Shown here one piece after another: positions 36,877 through 44,907 of a stretch of 64,000 nucleotides of DNA. Each line of letters starts with the position of its first letter. Position 1 is the stretch's first letter. The notes beneath the pieces are model-generated. The model saw only the letters and a list, made by a program, of their open reading frames with translations, was not told the DNA's origin and searched no databases. Source of the DNA: Dehalococcoidia bacterium (lineage in GTDB: Bacteria; Chloroflexota; Dehalococcoidia; SpSt-223); NCBI GenBank assembly GCA_026003895.1, contig BPIC01000001.1:496001-560000 (forward strand), written 5' to 3'. Made by a program: the position numbers and the translations under genes.

Positions 36877-37568
36877 CGAGCTCGCCCGAGGCGCAGCCGC
36901 AGCGGCGCGCGGCCGATGGTCAGCGAGTCGCCGTCCTTCAGGCGCGCGTTCCCGGCCACCCGCCTCCCGTTGACGAACGTCCCATTCGTGCTGTGCAGAT
37001 CGACGACGATCAGCCCGCCGCTCGAAGCGCGAATCTGGGCGTGGTAGCGTGACACCGAGCTGTCGTCGAGCACGATGTCGTTATCGAGCGCTCGGCCGAT
37101 CGCCAGCGGCAGCCGCTCGATCGGGATGGTGCGGTCACCGTGCTGCACCGTAGCCCGCACCGGCACGCCAGCATCCGGCGCGGCAGGCGCAAGCACGGCA
37201 GTGTGCCCTGGCTCCAGACCGGCGACGTCCGGCCGGGCCCGCGTCTCACGGCTTGCGAGGTCGGGCGCTGCGACGATTCGCACCGCTGGATCCAGACGGC
37301 TGCCCGGCCAGCGCTCACGGATGCGCGCCCCGGCGTAGCGCCCAAGCTCGGCTTCGACGGCCGCGAGGCGGCCCGCCAACGCTCGCGCCGCCCCTTCTCC
37401 TACCTCGAGACGCACGCCCGCCGGCGGCGTGTCGCTCCGAAGGTCGTCCAGCATTCGGTCGATCGCCCGCGTCAGTTCGAGCGGGTCGAGCCGGCCGCCG
37501 AGGACGCGCGGCAGATCCTGCTCGAAGATCCGCTCGGCAAGCCGCTCGAAATGGGCAAACGGGTTCAT
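36873..37568 (-). CDS. DUF3662/FHA protein, FhaA-like
   Basis: The ATG at 37568 (MNPFAHFERLAERIFEQDL) is the standard start of the DUF3662 domain, about 100 residues. The frame that runs back to 38924 lies opposite the STAND gene and is rejected. The C-terminal FHA domain (about 140-231) has GRALDNDIVLDDSSVSRYHA, STNGTFVNG and DGDSLTIG. In Mycobacterium FhaA binds the pseudokinase MviN and regulates wall synthesis. The operon order here, fhaA-fhaB-rodA-GNAT, matches the actinobacterial start of the pknAB operon, but without phosphatase and kinase. Cytoplasmic. Confidence 0.92.
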   Translation of the reverse strand: MNPFAHFERLAERIFEQDLPRVLGGRLDPLELTRAIDRMLDDLRSDTPPAGVRLEVGEGAARALAGRLAAVEAELGRYAGARIRERWPGSRLDPAVRIVAAPDLASRETRARPDVAGLEPGHTAVLAPAAPDAGVPVRATVQHGDRTIPIERLPLAIGRALDNDIVLDDSSVSRYHAQIRASSGGLIVVDLHSTNGTFVNGRRVAGNARLKDGDSLTIGRAPLRLRLGRAR

Positions 37569-37769
37569 GTCAGGCCGTCCAGCGCATGCCGTCCACGTCT
37601 CGATTATAGGGCTGCTCTTGGGTGCGGCTCGAAGTCGCTGGCAGGCGCGGTCGAGCGAACCGCCCGCAGTCTCGGCTCCCCCGCTGCACCGCGGTTCGCT
37701 GATGTCCGCGATTTTGAGAAGGTCGACGGCGCCGGTGGTGACCCGCCGCCCGTCGGACCTCTGACGGTC

Positions 37770-37775
37770 TACAAT
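37770..37775 (+). promoter_or_regulatory. -10 element TACAAT, leaderless layout
   Basis: TACAAT ends nine bases before the ATG at 37785. No Shine-Dalgarno lies between, so the STAND gene message probably starts at or next to its ATG. Confidence 0.45.
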
Positions 37776-37784
37776 CGTGGCGCG

Positions 37785-40427
37785 ATGACCGGTGCCGCAC
37801 GGGTGGATCAACGGCTCCGCGTGTTCATCAGCGTCAGCGACGAACTCGACGAGGAACGCGCGGCCGCGAGGCAGGCGATCGCTGGGCTGCGGCTGACGCC
37901 GGTGGTCTCTGGCACGCCGGCAGATAGCGACATCTTCGTCGGTATCTACGGACAAGAGTACGGTCCGGTTGTTCCTGACGACGAGATCAGCTCCATTGAG
38001 CGCGACTATCGAGCCTCGCGCGGCAAGCCGCGGTTGATCTATCTCAAGGAGCCTGCACCGGCACGACACCACCGCCTCAAGACGCTGCTCGAACAGATTC
38101 GCGATGGCGGCGCTGCCAGCTATCAGAAGGTCGCCTCGATCGATGAGCTGCGCGAACGGATCGCCAACGATTTGGCACTGCTGCTCACTGAGCAGTTCAT
38201 GAGCGCCCCCGCTGCCCTGCCCACGTCCGCTGCCCCGAGGCCAAATGCGCCGCCGCGGAACCTGACGCCGCTGCTTGGTCGCGAAGCCGAGCTGGCGCTT
38301 CTTGCGCGGCTGCTCGATGACCCGGCGAGCTGGCTCGTCACGCTGATCGGACCCGGCGGCGTCGGCAAAACGAGCTTGGCGCTCGAAGCTGCCCACCGCC
38401 TTGCGTCCCGATTTCCCGATGGCGTCGTCTGGGCGCCATTGGCAACGGTTCGCGACCCGGCGATCGTCGTGGCAGCAATCGCCAAGGCGCTTGACGTGCC
38501 GGAACAGGCCGGCGCTCCGCTGGTGGCGACGGTGGCCGAGCGGCTGCGTGAGAAGCGGCTGCTGGTGGTGATCGACAATGTTGAGCAAGTGGTCGCCGCG
38601 GCGCCCGACATTGCGGCACTGTTCGAGACGACGCAGCACGCCAAGGCGTTGGTGACGAGCCGGGCGCCGCTCCGATTGCGCGGCGAACGTGAGGTGCATG
38701 TCTCGCCGCTGGCGTTGCCCCCCGCCGGGGCGTCGGCCATTCCTGATCACCTTGCCGAAAGCGCCGCCGTCCAGCTCTTTGTCGAGCGCGCCCGCCGTGT
38801 CGTCCCGCGGTTCGCGCTCGATGCCGGCAACGCCGCTGCCGTCGCCGAGATCGTCTGCCGGTTGGACGGCCTCCCGCTCGCCATCGAACTGGCGGCGGCG
38901 CGCTTGCGGCTGCTCTCGCCACACGCGTTGCTCGAACGGCTCGATTCAGCCCTGACCATTCTCACCAGCGGCCACCGGGACGCGCCGCCGCGCCAGCAGA
39001 CGATTCGCAACACCGTCGATTGGTCGTATCAACTGCTCGATCCCGAGTCGGCTCGCCTCTTTCGCCGGCTCGGCGTCTTCGTCGGCCAGTTCGGTCTCGC
39101 GGCTGCCGAAGCGGTCGCCGCGTCCGATCGCGAGTCGATCGTGGATGGGCTCGAAGCCCTCGTGGAACACAGCCTCCTGCAGTATGACAGCGCCAGCGAC
39201 GAACCGCGCTACTGGATGTTGGAGACGATCCGTGAGTTTGCGCTCGAGCAGCTCGCCGCGACCGATGAGGCGCAGGAGGTACGCGATCGTCATGCTCGCT
39301 TCTTTCTTGCGCTCGTCGGCAAGACGCCCCGCCGCTTTGCCGCGCCGCGAGCGAAAGCGTGGCTCGACCGGATCGAGCCGGAATACGCGAACGTCCGTGC
39401 TGCCATCGGTTGGCTGCAATCTCGCCCCGAGACGCAGGAGCAGAGCTGGGACTTGATCATCTCGCTCGGCTGGCTGTGGTATCAGCGCAACTACTTGAGC
39501 GAGGCGCGTCAGTGGTACCGGCGGGCACTCGACCAAGCCGCGTCGCGAGGGCGGGACGCGACCTACGCGTTGTTGCTCTCGAATGCCGGTATCCTCGCAC
39601 TCTGGCAGGGAGAGACCGTCGCAGCCCGCCAGATGCTTGAGGAGGCAATCGCGATCCAGCGCTCGCTCGGTGGGGGAACATCGCTTGCCGACGCCCTCTT
39701 TTCGCGCGGGGTCCTCGCGGTGAGTGTCGGCGACCGAGTTGCGGCGCGCGCCTTTCTCCTCGAGGCGGCGGCGCTCTTCCACGAAACCGGCGACACGTGG
39801 TTCGAGACCGGCGCGTTAATGCAGCTCGGCAACGTCGACCTCGCAGACGGCAACCTCGCAGGCGCCCAGCGGGTCGTCCAGCAAGCCCTCGGGTTGGCCG
39901 TGAGCGTCGGCGACGACTGGGCGACGGCGTCGGTGCTGCAAAACCTTGGCGAGATCGCGCGCGCTGCCGGCAGGCTAGACGAAGCCGAGCGGCACTACCT
40001 CGAGAGCCAGGCCAACTATGAACGGTTCGGCGCGCCGCTCGATCTGGCGCGCGTTCATCATTGCCTTGCCTTCATCGCGCTCGCTCGGGGGGAGACGAGC
40101 CGCGCCCGGATCTTGTTTCGTGAAAGTCTTCAGCAGCACCGCACGTACGGTGTTCGCCGCGGAGTGGTGGAGGCACTCCTCGGTCTCGCTTGCGTCGCTG
40201 CCGCCGAGGGGCAGGTGGTCGCCGCTGCCCGCGCCATTGGGTCGGCGGGCGCCGAGCTTGAAGCGCTCGGCATCTCGTGGTGGCCGGCGGACCAGGTGGA
40301 GCTCGATCGCTGGTGGCCGCGGATCGTTGCAGCGCTTGGAGAGGAGGCAGCGGCGGAAGCTGACGCTGGTCGAGCCTTGCCGCTCGATGAGGCGATTGCA
40401 CGGCTTGGCGAGGCGGTGGGCCCCTAG
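37785..40427 (+). CDS. DUF4062 – NB-ARC – TPR (STAND) ATPase
   Basis: The 880-residue protein has three parts. Residues 10-135 are a DUF4062 domain (RLRVFISVSDELDEER, SDIFVGIYGQEYG, SSIERDYRASRGKPRLIY). The segment between its first helix and SDIFVGIYG is about 20 residues shorter than usual. Residues 160-480 are an NB-ARC ATPase: P-loop GPGGVGKTS (189-197), Walker B LLVVIDN (259-265), TSR sensor (291-293), GLPLAIE (362-368), and a winged helix. Residues 530-850 are TPR-like repeats. STAND proteins form oligomers upon ligand binding; relatives act as regulators, in programmed death or in phage defence. DUF4062 is probably the effector or a scaffold. No partner is conserved here by sight. Monocistronic promoter. 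Confidence 0.88.
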   Translation: MTGAARVDQRLRVFISVSDELDEERAAARQAIAGLRLTPVVSGTPADSDIFVGIYGQEYGPVVPDDEISSIERDYRASRGKPRLIYLKEPAPARHHRLKTLLEQIRDGGAASYQKVASIDELRERIANDLALLLTEQFMSAPAALPTSAAPRPNAPPRNLTPLLGREAELALLARLLDDPASWLVTLIGPGGVGKTSLALEAAHRLASRFPDGVVWAPLATVRDPAIVVAAIAKALDVPEQAGAPLVATVAERLREKRLLVVIDNVEQVVAAAPDIAALFETTQHAKALVTSRAPLRLRGEREVHVSPLALPPAGASAIPDHLAESAAVQLFVERARRVVPRFALDAGNAAAVAEIVCRLDGLPLAIELAAARLRLLSPHALLERLDSALTILTSGHRDAPPRQQTIRNTVDWSYQLLDPESARLFRRLGVFVGQFGLAAAEAVAASDRESIVDGLEALVEHSLLQYDSASDEPRYWMLETIREFALEQLAATDEAQEVRDRHARFFLALVGKTPRRFAAPRAKAWLDRIEPEYANVRAAIGWLQSRPETQEQSWDLIISLGWLWYQRNYLSEARQWYRRALDQAASRGRDATYALLLSNAGILALWQGETVAARQMLEEAIAIQRSLGGGTSLADALFSRGVLAVSVGDRVAARAFLLEAAALFHETGDTWFETGALMQLGNVDLADGNLAGAQRVVQQALGLAVSVGDDWATASVLQNLGEIARAAGRLDEAERHYLESQANYERFGAPLDLARVHHCLAFIALARGETSRARILFRESLQQHRTYGVRRGVVEALLGLACVAAAEGQVVAAARAIGSAGAELEALGISWWPADQVELDRWWPRIVAALGEEAAAEADAGRALPLDEAIARLGEAVGP

Positions 40428-40454
40428 GCTGCCGATTGCCAAATGCCGCCGTGG

Positions 40455-40460
40455 TATACT
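40455..40460 (+). promoter_or_regulatory. -10 element TATACT, leaderless layout
   Basis: TATACT ends ten bases before the GTG at 40471, with no Shine-Dalgarno between. It probably drives the nuclease-like gene and hpt as one leaderless message. Confidence 0.45.
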
Positions 40461-40470
40461 CGCGAAGCGG

Positions 40471-40920
40471 GTGACGGTGAGCTTTCTGACGGAAGTACGG
40501 CAGGCGCACGAGCAACCAGCGGCCGACCAAGCGCCGGACCGGCGCATCGTCGACCGAGTCGCCCAGCGCGACGCCGATGGCAACATCCTTTTCGCTCACG
40601 AGAGCGAAGCCGAGTTCGCCAAGATCCTCGACTTCTACCAGATTCGCTGGGAATACGAGCCGCGCTCCTTTGCCATCGAATGGGATGAGACGGGCGCGAT
40701 AGCGCGCTATTTCACGCCCGACTTCTATTTGCCCGAGCTCGATCTCTACGTCGAGCTGACGACGTTGCGTCAAAAGCTCGTGACGAAAAAGAACCAAAAG
40801 CTGCGCCGGCTGCGTGAGTTGTATCCCGACATCAGGATCAAGCTGTTCTATCGCCGCGACATTAAGAGCCTCTTCGCGAAGTACGGCGTTCGTCTCCCCG
40901 CCAACGTCGACACGCCGTGA
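40471..40920 (+). CDS. Small PD-(D/E)XK-like protein, upstream of hpt
   Basis: The GTG at 40471 follows a TATACT box closely; another GTG is at 40477. The 149-residue protein contains HESEAEFAKILDFYQIRWEY and then FTPDFYLPELDLYVELT. That gives Glu44/46/48, Asp84 (in the P-D-F-x-L-P turn) and E95-x-T97, resembling the restriction-like nuclease core E…D…E-x-K but with Thr for the catalytic Lys. Lys-rich helix KKNQKLRRLRELYPD and a last strand IKLFYRRD follow, as in the fold. It could be a nuclease with a shifted lysine or a nucleic-acid-binding relic. Its stop overlaps the hpt start (GTGA), so the two are co-translated. Function is unknown. Confidence 0.75.
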   Translation: MTVSFLTEVRQAHEQPAADQAPDRRIVDRVAQRDADGNILFAHESEAEFAKILDFYQIRWEYEPRSFAIEWDETGAIARYFTPDFYLPELDLYVELTTLRQKLVTKKNQKLRRLRELYPDIRIKLFYRRDIKSLFAKYGVRLPANVDTP

Positions 40921-41474
40921 GCGGCCATCGGCCGAACGAGCCGCCGCATGGCTATGTCCTGATCGGCGCGGCGCTCCTTCACCAACGGGTGCGCGAGCTG
41001 GGCGCCCAGATCGCCGCCGACTATGCCGAGAAACGGCCAATTCTGGTCGGCGTGCTGCGGGGAGTCGTCGTCTTCCTCGCGGACCTCTTGAAGGCGACCG
41101 ACGGGCTGCCGTGCGAAGTGGATTTCATGGCGATCAGTTCGTATGGCTCGGGCAGCGGTGTCGTCCGTATCGAGAAGGACCTCGAAACCAGCATCGAGGG
41201 CCGCCACGTCATCCTCGTTGAGGATATCGTCGACACAGGGCTGACACTTCGCTTCATCCTCCGCAACCTCGAAGCGCGACGTCCGGCCTCGCTCGTCGTC
41301 TGCACTCTCTTGGATAAGCAGGCCCATCGGCTCGTTCCGCTGCCCATTCGCTACACCGGCTTCGCGATCGGTGACCGATTCGTCGTCGGCTATGGGCTCG
41401 ACGAGAAGCAGCGCTACCGCAACTTGCCGGACATTTGGGTAATCGACGAGACGGCGGACCGATCGGCCGGATGA
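40917..41474 (+). CDS. hpt: Hypoxanthine phosphoribosyltransferase
   Basis: The GTG at 40917 overlaps the preceding TGA (GTGA). The 185-residue enzyme has PILVGVLRGVVVFLADLL, the flexible-loop SSYGSGSGVVRIEKDLE, and the PRPP motif VILVEDIVDTGLT (98-110). LLDKQAHR and FVVGYGLDEKQRYRNLPDI come later, both typical of HPRT. It makes IMP or GMP from hypoxanthine or guanine and PRPP in purine salvage, in the cytoplasm. In many bacteria hpt precedes ftsH or follows tilS; here it is paired with a nuclease-like gene instead. Confidence 0.95.
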   Translation: MSGHRPNEPPHGYVLIGAALLHQRVRELGAQIAADYAEKRPILVGVLRGVVVFLADLLKATDGLPCEVDFMAISSYGSGSGVVRIEKDLETSIEGRHVILVEDIVDTGLTLRFILRNLEARRPASLVVCTLLDKQAHRLVPLPIRYTGFAIGDRFVVGYGLDEKQRYRNLPDIWVIDETADRSAG

Positions 41475-41757
41475 CCGCTCTCCGCCCCATCCTTACTGCC
41501 GGAGACGGCTGCCAGAGCGATGCGGGATTCTCTGCACGTGCCGGCTGCTGCCAACGTCACCCCGAGTTGGCACGGACCGACGTTCGGCTTCCGTTGTATC
41601 CCCTTCAATGGGGCGCGGCGAAGGGGCGCGGCGAACCTTGAGGCACTGGTGGCCCAGCCGATCCGGTGCGGCATCACCAGCCAAGCCGTGGGAAGTGGTC
41701 TCTCAAGGCAAACTGGGGTAGGCTAGGTCCGCTCAGAAGCGCAAAAGGAGGGCGACG

Positions 41758-42282
41758 ATGGTTAGCACGACCCAGCTCGTGGCGGCGGCATTTCCCAACA
41801 AAGAGGATGCCCAGCGGGCAGCGAACGAGCTAAAGGCTCACGGGTTCGACGAAAGCAGCATCTCGGTGCTCTACACCGATGCAGGCTCGACGGTGACAGC
41901 AGGCGCGATCGACGGTGCGATCTGGGGCGGCGTCTTTGGCGGTCTCTTCGGCCTGCTGTTTCCGCCGGTGGGGCTGATCGTTGCGGCCGGCCCGATCCTC
42001 GGCATCTTGACCGCCGGCGCGGCGGGCGCAGCGCTCGGCGCGGTCACCGTCGCCGGGCTGGAGGCACTAATCTCGGCGCTCGTTCAGGCCGGCATGCCGG
42101 AGGAGATCGCCACACGGTTCGGTCAGATGGTGCACAAAGGCGACGCGCTTCTCGTGGTGCACGCTGCTACCCCGGAGCAAGCGGAGACCGCCAAGTCAAC
42201 GCTCGCCCGCTTCAACCCACGCACCGAGGAAGCCCCCGACAGCTCTGGCGTCGTCACTGTCACGGCGCCCGCCGCCAGCTAG
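41758..42282 (+). CDS. DUF1269/general-stress-like membrane protein
   Basis: AAAAGGAGGG precedes the ATG by seven bases. The 174-residue product opens with a short ferredoxin-like part: AAAFPNKEDAQRAANELKAHGFDESSISVLYTD. Then there is a long Gly/Ala-rich double membrane-spanning segment (about 52-115), and a final part with GDALLVVHAATPEQAETAKSTL. The layout matches proteins annotated general stress protein 17M-like or DUF1269. The function is unknown, perhaps envelope stress. The stop overlaps the 3' end of the convergent EVE gene. Confidence 0.75.
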   Translation: MVSTTQLVAAAFPNKEDAQRAANELKAHGFDESSISVLYTDAGSTVTAGAIDGAIWGGVFGGLFGLLFPPVGLIVAAGPILGILTAGAAGAALGAVTVAGLEALISALVQAGMPEEIATRFGQMVHKGDALLVVHAATPEQAETAKSTLARFNPRTEEAPDSSGVVTVTAPAAS

Positions 42283-42791
42283 AGCGTCGTGTTCGCTCCC
42301 CGCTCCTGACCAACGAGGAGCGGGGCAGGGCGTGCCGGCTCGTCCGCCGACGCGCCTTTGGCGGCGCGCAACGCCTCCTCGATGGTCGCGAAGTCGTGCT
42401 CGGGCAGTTGGTGGACGTTGCCCTGAAAGGCAAGGTGCCAGTGGGCCGGCGGCCACTTTTTCACCCACTCGAGCTGGGGCAGCAGTGATTCGGCAGCGAC
42501 GAATTGGTCGGGCTCGAGGATGATGTCCGGCCGGATCGGGAAACGGAACGGATATTCCTCGCCGTCCTTCTTGCTTGACCAGATTGGCTCGTGGCTCTCG
42601 AAGAACGGGCCGGTGGCGGTCGCCGACCCGCCAAAGGCTTGTCGTCCGGTCAGGTAAAACAGCACACGGTCACCCGCCCGGACGGCCTCGGCTTTCTTCC
42701 GGTGGCGGCTTTTCATTCCTGCAAGGTCGAACCCGCGGGCGCGCGACACCTCGAAATTGGCGGGTGACGAGACAAGCATCCAGTAGCGCAT
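42279..42791 (-). CDS. EVE-domain protein
   Basis: The 170-residue protein has the EVE fold pattern: RYWMLVSSPANFEVSRA, then MKSRHRKKAEAVRAGDRVLFYLTG, AFGGSATATGPFF, YPFRFPIRPDIILEP and WHLAFQGNVHQLPEHDF. EVE domains are related to PUA and YTH domains and bind modified bases in RNA or DNA. Some are in restriction or defence fusions, but this one stands alone. A C-terminal tail of about 25 residues is disordered. It lies convergent to the DUF1269-like gene. Confidence 0.85.
   Translation of the reverse strand: MRYWMLVSSPANFEVSRARGFDLAGMKSRHRKKAEAVRAGDRVLFYLTGRQAFGGSATATGPFFESHEPIWSSKKDGEEYPFRFPIRPDIILEPDQFVAAESLLPQLEWVKKWPPAHWHLAFQGNVHQLPEHDFATIEEALRAAKGASADEPARPAPLLVGQERGANTTL
42298..42325. 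terminator. Perfect 10-bp inverted repeat, 8-base loop, likely shared terminator
   Basis: CCCCGCTCCT and AGGAGCGGGG pair perfectly around GACCAACG. The hairpin starts 16 bases after the DUF1269-like stop and lies inside the 3' end of the opposing EVE gene. It has no T-run, so termination is inferred from the position between two converging genes. Confidence 0.45.
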
Positions 42792-42861
42792 AGGCAGCTC
42801 CTCCGGCGGTCGGTGGCGACAATCCTAGCCAGCGCGCCGCCGAGTTTCAGCCGCTTGCCGG

Positions 42862-43089
42862 CTACCGGCCCGTCATCTCCTCATTGGAGTCATCGAGGAT
42901 GAAGGTGATCAGCAAATTGACTTGGTAATCGCGCACGCGACCGTTGTCGAGGTTGACTCGAAGGTCCTTCACCCATGCGCTCGTGACATTGCGGAGGGTC
43001 TTGTTGGCACGGTTGATGCCTTCTTGGACGGCCGCTTCGAACCCCTGGTCCGACGTGGCGCTGACTTCGATGACTCGGGCGACGGCCAT
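42862..43089 (-). CDS. Dodecin family flavin-binding protein
   Basis: The 75-residue protein matches dodecins: VIEVSATSDQGFEAAVQEGINRANKTLRNV, the Trp of SAWVKDLRV that stacks on flavin, and YQVNLLITFIL. Dodecins form hollow dodecamers that store FMN or riboflavin-type flavins in the cytoplasm. Length and motifs are normal. It is the third of a run of small minus-strand genes. Confidence 0.92.
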   Translation of the reverse strand: MAVARVIEVSATSDQGFEAAVQEGINRANKTLRNVTSAWVKDLRVNLDNGRVRDYQVNLLITFILDDSNEEMTGR

Positions 43090-43148
43090 AACGCACCTCT
43101 CGCGATCTTCTCGAAGGAGGCAACGCTCGGGGTAGCGCCCGAGTTCCC

Positions 43149-43595
43149 CTAGGTTTCGTCGGTGTCGAGGACGATGGTGACCGGGCCGTCGTTGACCAGC
43201 GACACCCGCATCATTGCGCCAAAGACGCCGGTCGCGGTGCGGATGCCCCTCGCCCGCAAGGCGTCGGCGAAGCGCTCGACGAGAGGCGCGGCTCTCTCGG
43301 GCCGGCCGGCGCCGGTAAAGCTTGGCCGCCGGCCGCGCCGTGTGTCGGCGAACAACGTGAACTGACTCACCACCAGTGCCTCGCCACCGACATCGATCAG
43401 CGAGCGGTCGAACTTGCCCGCCTCGTTAGGAAAAATCCGAAGAGTAGCGATCTTCTCGGCGAAGGCGTCGGCAACCGCCGGGGTATCGGCGTCTGCCACG
43501 CCGAGCAAGATGAGCAAGCCAGGGCCGATCGCGCCAACGATCGCGCCGTCGACGCTGACGCTGGCCTCCGCGACGCGCTGGACGACGGCGCGCAC
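43149..43595 (-). CDS. dtd: D-aminoacyl-tRNA deacylase
   Basis: The GTG at 43595, one base after the FmdB stop, starts [17 protein letters not shown], the standard DTD opening; the frame extends back but overlaps FmdB. The 148-residue enzyme carries SQFTLFAD and NDGPVTIVL, the last being the cross-subunit Gly-cisPro motif. It hydrolyses D-amino acids (and glycine) from tRNA to guard translation. It is probably translationally coupled to fmdB. Confidence 0.95.
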   Translation of the reverse strand: MRAVVQRVAEASVSVDGAIVGAIGPGLLILLGVADADTPAVADAFAEKIATLRIFPNEAGKFDRSLIDVGGEALVVSQFTLFADTRRGRRPSFTGAGRPERAAPLVERFADALRARGIRTATGVFGAMMRVSLVNDGPVTIVLDTDET

Positions 43596-43596
43596 C

Positions 43597-43878
43597 TTAG
43601 GCGGCTTCGGCGGTTGCCTCGGACTTGCTCTCCGAGCTCGACTCGCTCGTTGCGCTGTCGCTCGTCGCGTCGGTGCTGCTCGCCCCGTTCTTGCCGCTGC
43701 CGTTTGCGTAGTCGGTCTTGTAGAAACCGCTTCCCTTGAAGACAATGCCGGCCGGGAAGATGACGCGCTTCACCGGGGCGCCGCACTCGACGCAGGCGCG
43801 GAGCGGGTCGTCGCTGAAGCTCTGTTTCACTTCAAACCGGTGCCCGCCCGTCTGGCAGGCGTATTCGTACATCGGCAC
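43597..43878 (-). CDS. FmdB-family zinc-ribbon protein, first Cys pair incomplete
   Basis: The GTG at 43878 ([17 protein letters not shown]) lies nine bases after AGGG. The 93-residue product is a FmdB-type zinc ribbon: Y-E-Y-x-C, then [16 protein letters not shown] and GFYKTDYA. The usual first C-x2-C is C-Q-T-G here, so one zinc ligand is missing; the second pair is intact. The rest is a Ser/Glu-rich tail. FmdB was tied to formamidase regulation; in most bacteria the role is unknown. Confidence 0.88.
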   Translation of the reverse strand: MPMYEYACQTGGHRFEVKQSFSDDPLRACVECGAPVKRVIFPAGIVFKGSGFYKTDYANGSGKNGASSTDATSDSATSESSSESKSEATAEAA

Positions 43879-43920
43879 GGTCGGCTACCCTCACACAGCC
43901 AAACTCAGGTTTCTTACCTC

Positions 43921-43926
43921 ATTGTA
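43921..43926 (-). promoter_or_regulatory. -10 element TACAAT for fmdB-dtd
   Basis: TACAAT on the minus strand lies about 43 bases before the GTG at 43878. It would drive fmdB and dtd, and is divergent from rfbD. No -35 is evident. Confidence 0.4.
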
Positions 43927-44028
43927 GCCAAGTTGCTCCGCCCCGGACGTTGGCGCTGCGTTAGAAACACGTCAGCGGACGGTCGGCCGACTGCTCGGCA
44001 CGCGGCGGTTTCGGCCCGACCCCTCCGC

Positions 44029-44034
44029 TATAAT
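44029..44034 (+). promoter_or_regulatory. -10 element TATAAT for rfbD operon
   Basis: A consensus TATAAT, 30 bases before the ATG at 44065, with GAGG between. The -35 region (CGGTTT) is weak. Confidence 0.55.
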
Positions 44035-44064
44035 GCGGCGACCCAAACGGGTGACCGAGGGGCT

Positions 44065-44907
44065 ATGCGGGTCGCAGTGACAGGAGGCAGGGGCCAGCTC
44101 GGGCGCCAAGTGCGCCGCGCCTTCGGCGAAGCCGGCTGCGAGGTGCTCGAACCGCTGCTTGACCGCCCTGCTCATGACATCGCCGACCTCGCGATCATCG
44201 ATACCATCGCCGCGATGCGCCCGGACCTCGTCGTCCATTGCGCGGCCATGACCGATGTCGACGGCTGCGCCCGCGACCCCGATGCCGCGCTTCGGGTCAA
44301 CGCCCTCGGCACGCGCAACGTCGCGCTCGGGGCGCGCCGCGCCGGCGCAGCGCTGGTCGCCATCTCGACCAACGAGGTGTTTTCCGGCACGGCCCGGTCT
44401 CCCTATGACGAATGGAGCCCGGTTGAGCCAATTAACCCGTACGGCCGCTCCAAGGCGATCGGCGAGGCGTTCGTCCGCCAGCTCGTTCCCGAGTCCTACA
44501 TCGTCCGCACGGCGTGGCTGTTCGGTCCCGGTGGAAACAACTTTGTCACCAAGATGATCGCCCGCGCCAAGGCTGGACCGATCACAATCGTCGCCGACGA
44601 AGTGGGCTCGCCAACCTACGCGCCCGACCTCGCCGATGCGCTCGTTGCGCTCGTCCACACCGGCGCCTATGGCACCTATCACCTCGTCAATGAGGGGGTC
44701 GCCAGCCGGCTGGAGTTCGCCCAAGCGATCTTCGCGCTCGCTGGCATCGAGGCCGATGTTACGCCGACGACGCTCGCCCAGTGGCCGAGGGCGTCACAGG
44801 TGCCGCCCCGGACGCCGTTGCGGAACCTCGCCGGCGCGGTGCTCGGCATCCGGCTACGGCCGTGGCGAGAGGCGCTTGCCGCCTATCTCTCCATCGAGGC
44901 GGCATGA
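44065..44907 (+). CDS. rfbD: dTDP-4-dehydrorhamnose reductase
   Basis: The 280-residue short-chain reductase has TGGRGQLGRQ (6-15, NAD(P) loop), ISTNEVFSG (100-108) and the catalytic pair Y126-x3-K130 in NPYGRSK. RTAWLFGPGGNNFV and the substrate strand VADEVGSPTYAPDLA are as in RfbD. It makes dTDP-L-rhamnose, a sugar donor for surface polysaccharides. The preceding rhamnose enzymes (RfbA, B, C) are not in this window. The Arg of RTAW and the oxyanion residues are conserved. It is the first gene of an operon with three sugar-transfer genes (ATGA overlaps). Confidence 0.93.
   Translation: MRVAVTGGRGQLGRQVRRAFGEAGCEVLEPLLDRPAHDIADLAIIDTIAAMRPDLVVHCAAMTDVDGCARDPDAALRVNALGTRNVALGARRAGAALVAISTNEVFSGTARSPYDEWSPVEPINPYGRSKAIGEAFVRQLVPESYIVRTAWLFGPGGNNFVTKMIARAKAGPITIVADEVGSPTYAPDLADALVALVHTGAYGTYHLVNEGVASRLEFAQAIFALAGIEADVTPTTLAQWPRASQVPPRTPLRNLAGAVLGIRLRPWREALAAYLSIEAA

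Noticed and set aside
37569..38924. Extension of the fhaA-like frame back to 38924
   Set aside because: The added 450 residues lie antisense to the STAND gene; the DUF3662 domain starts normally at 37568.
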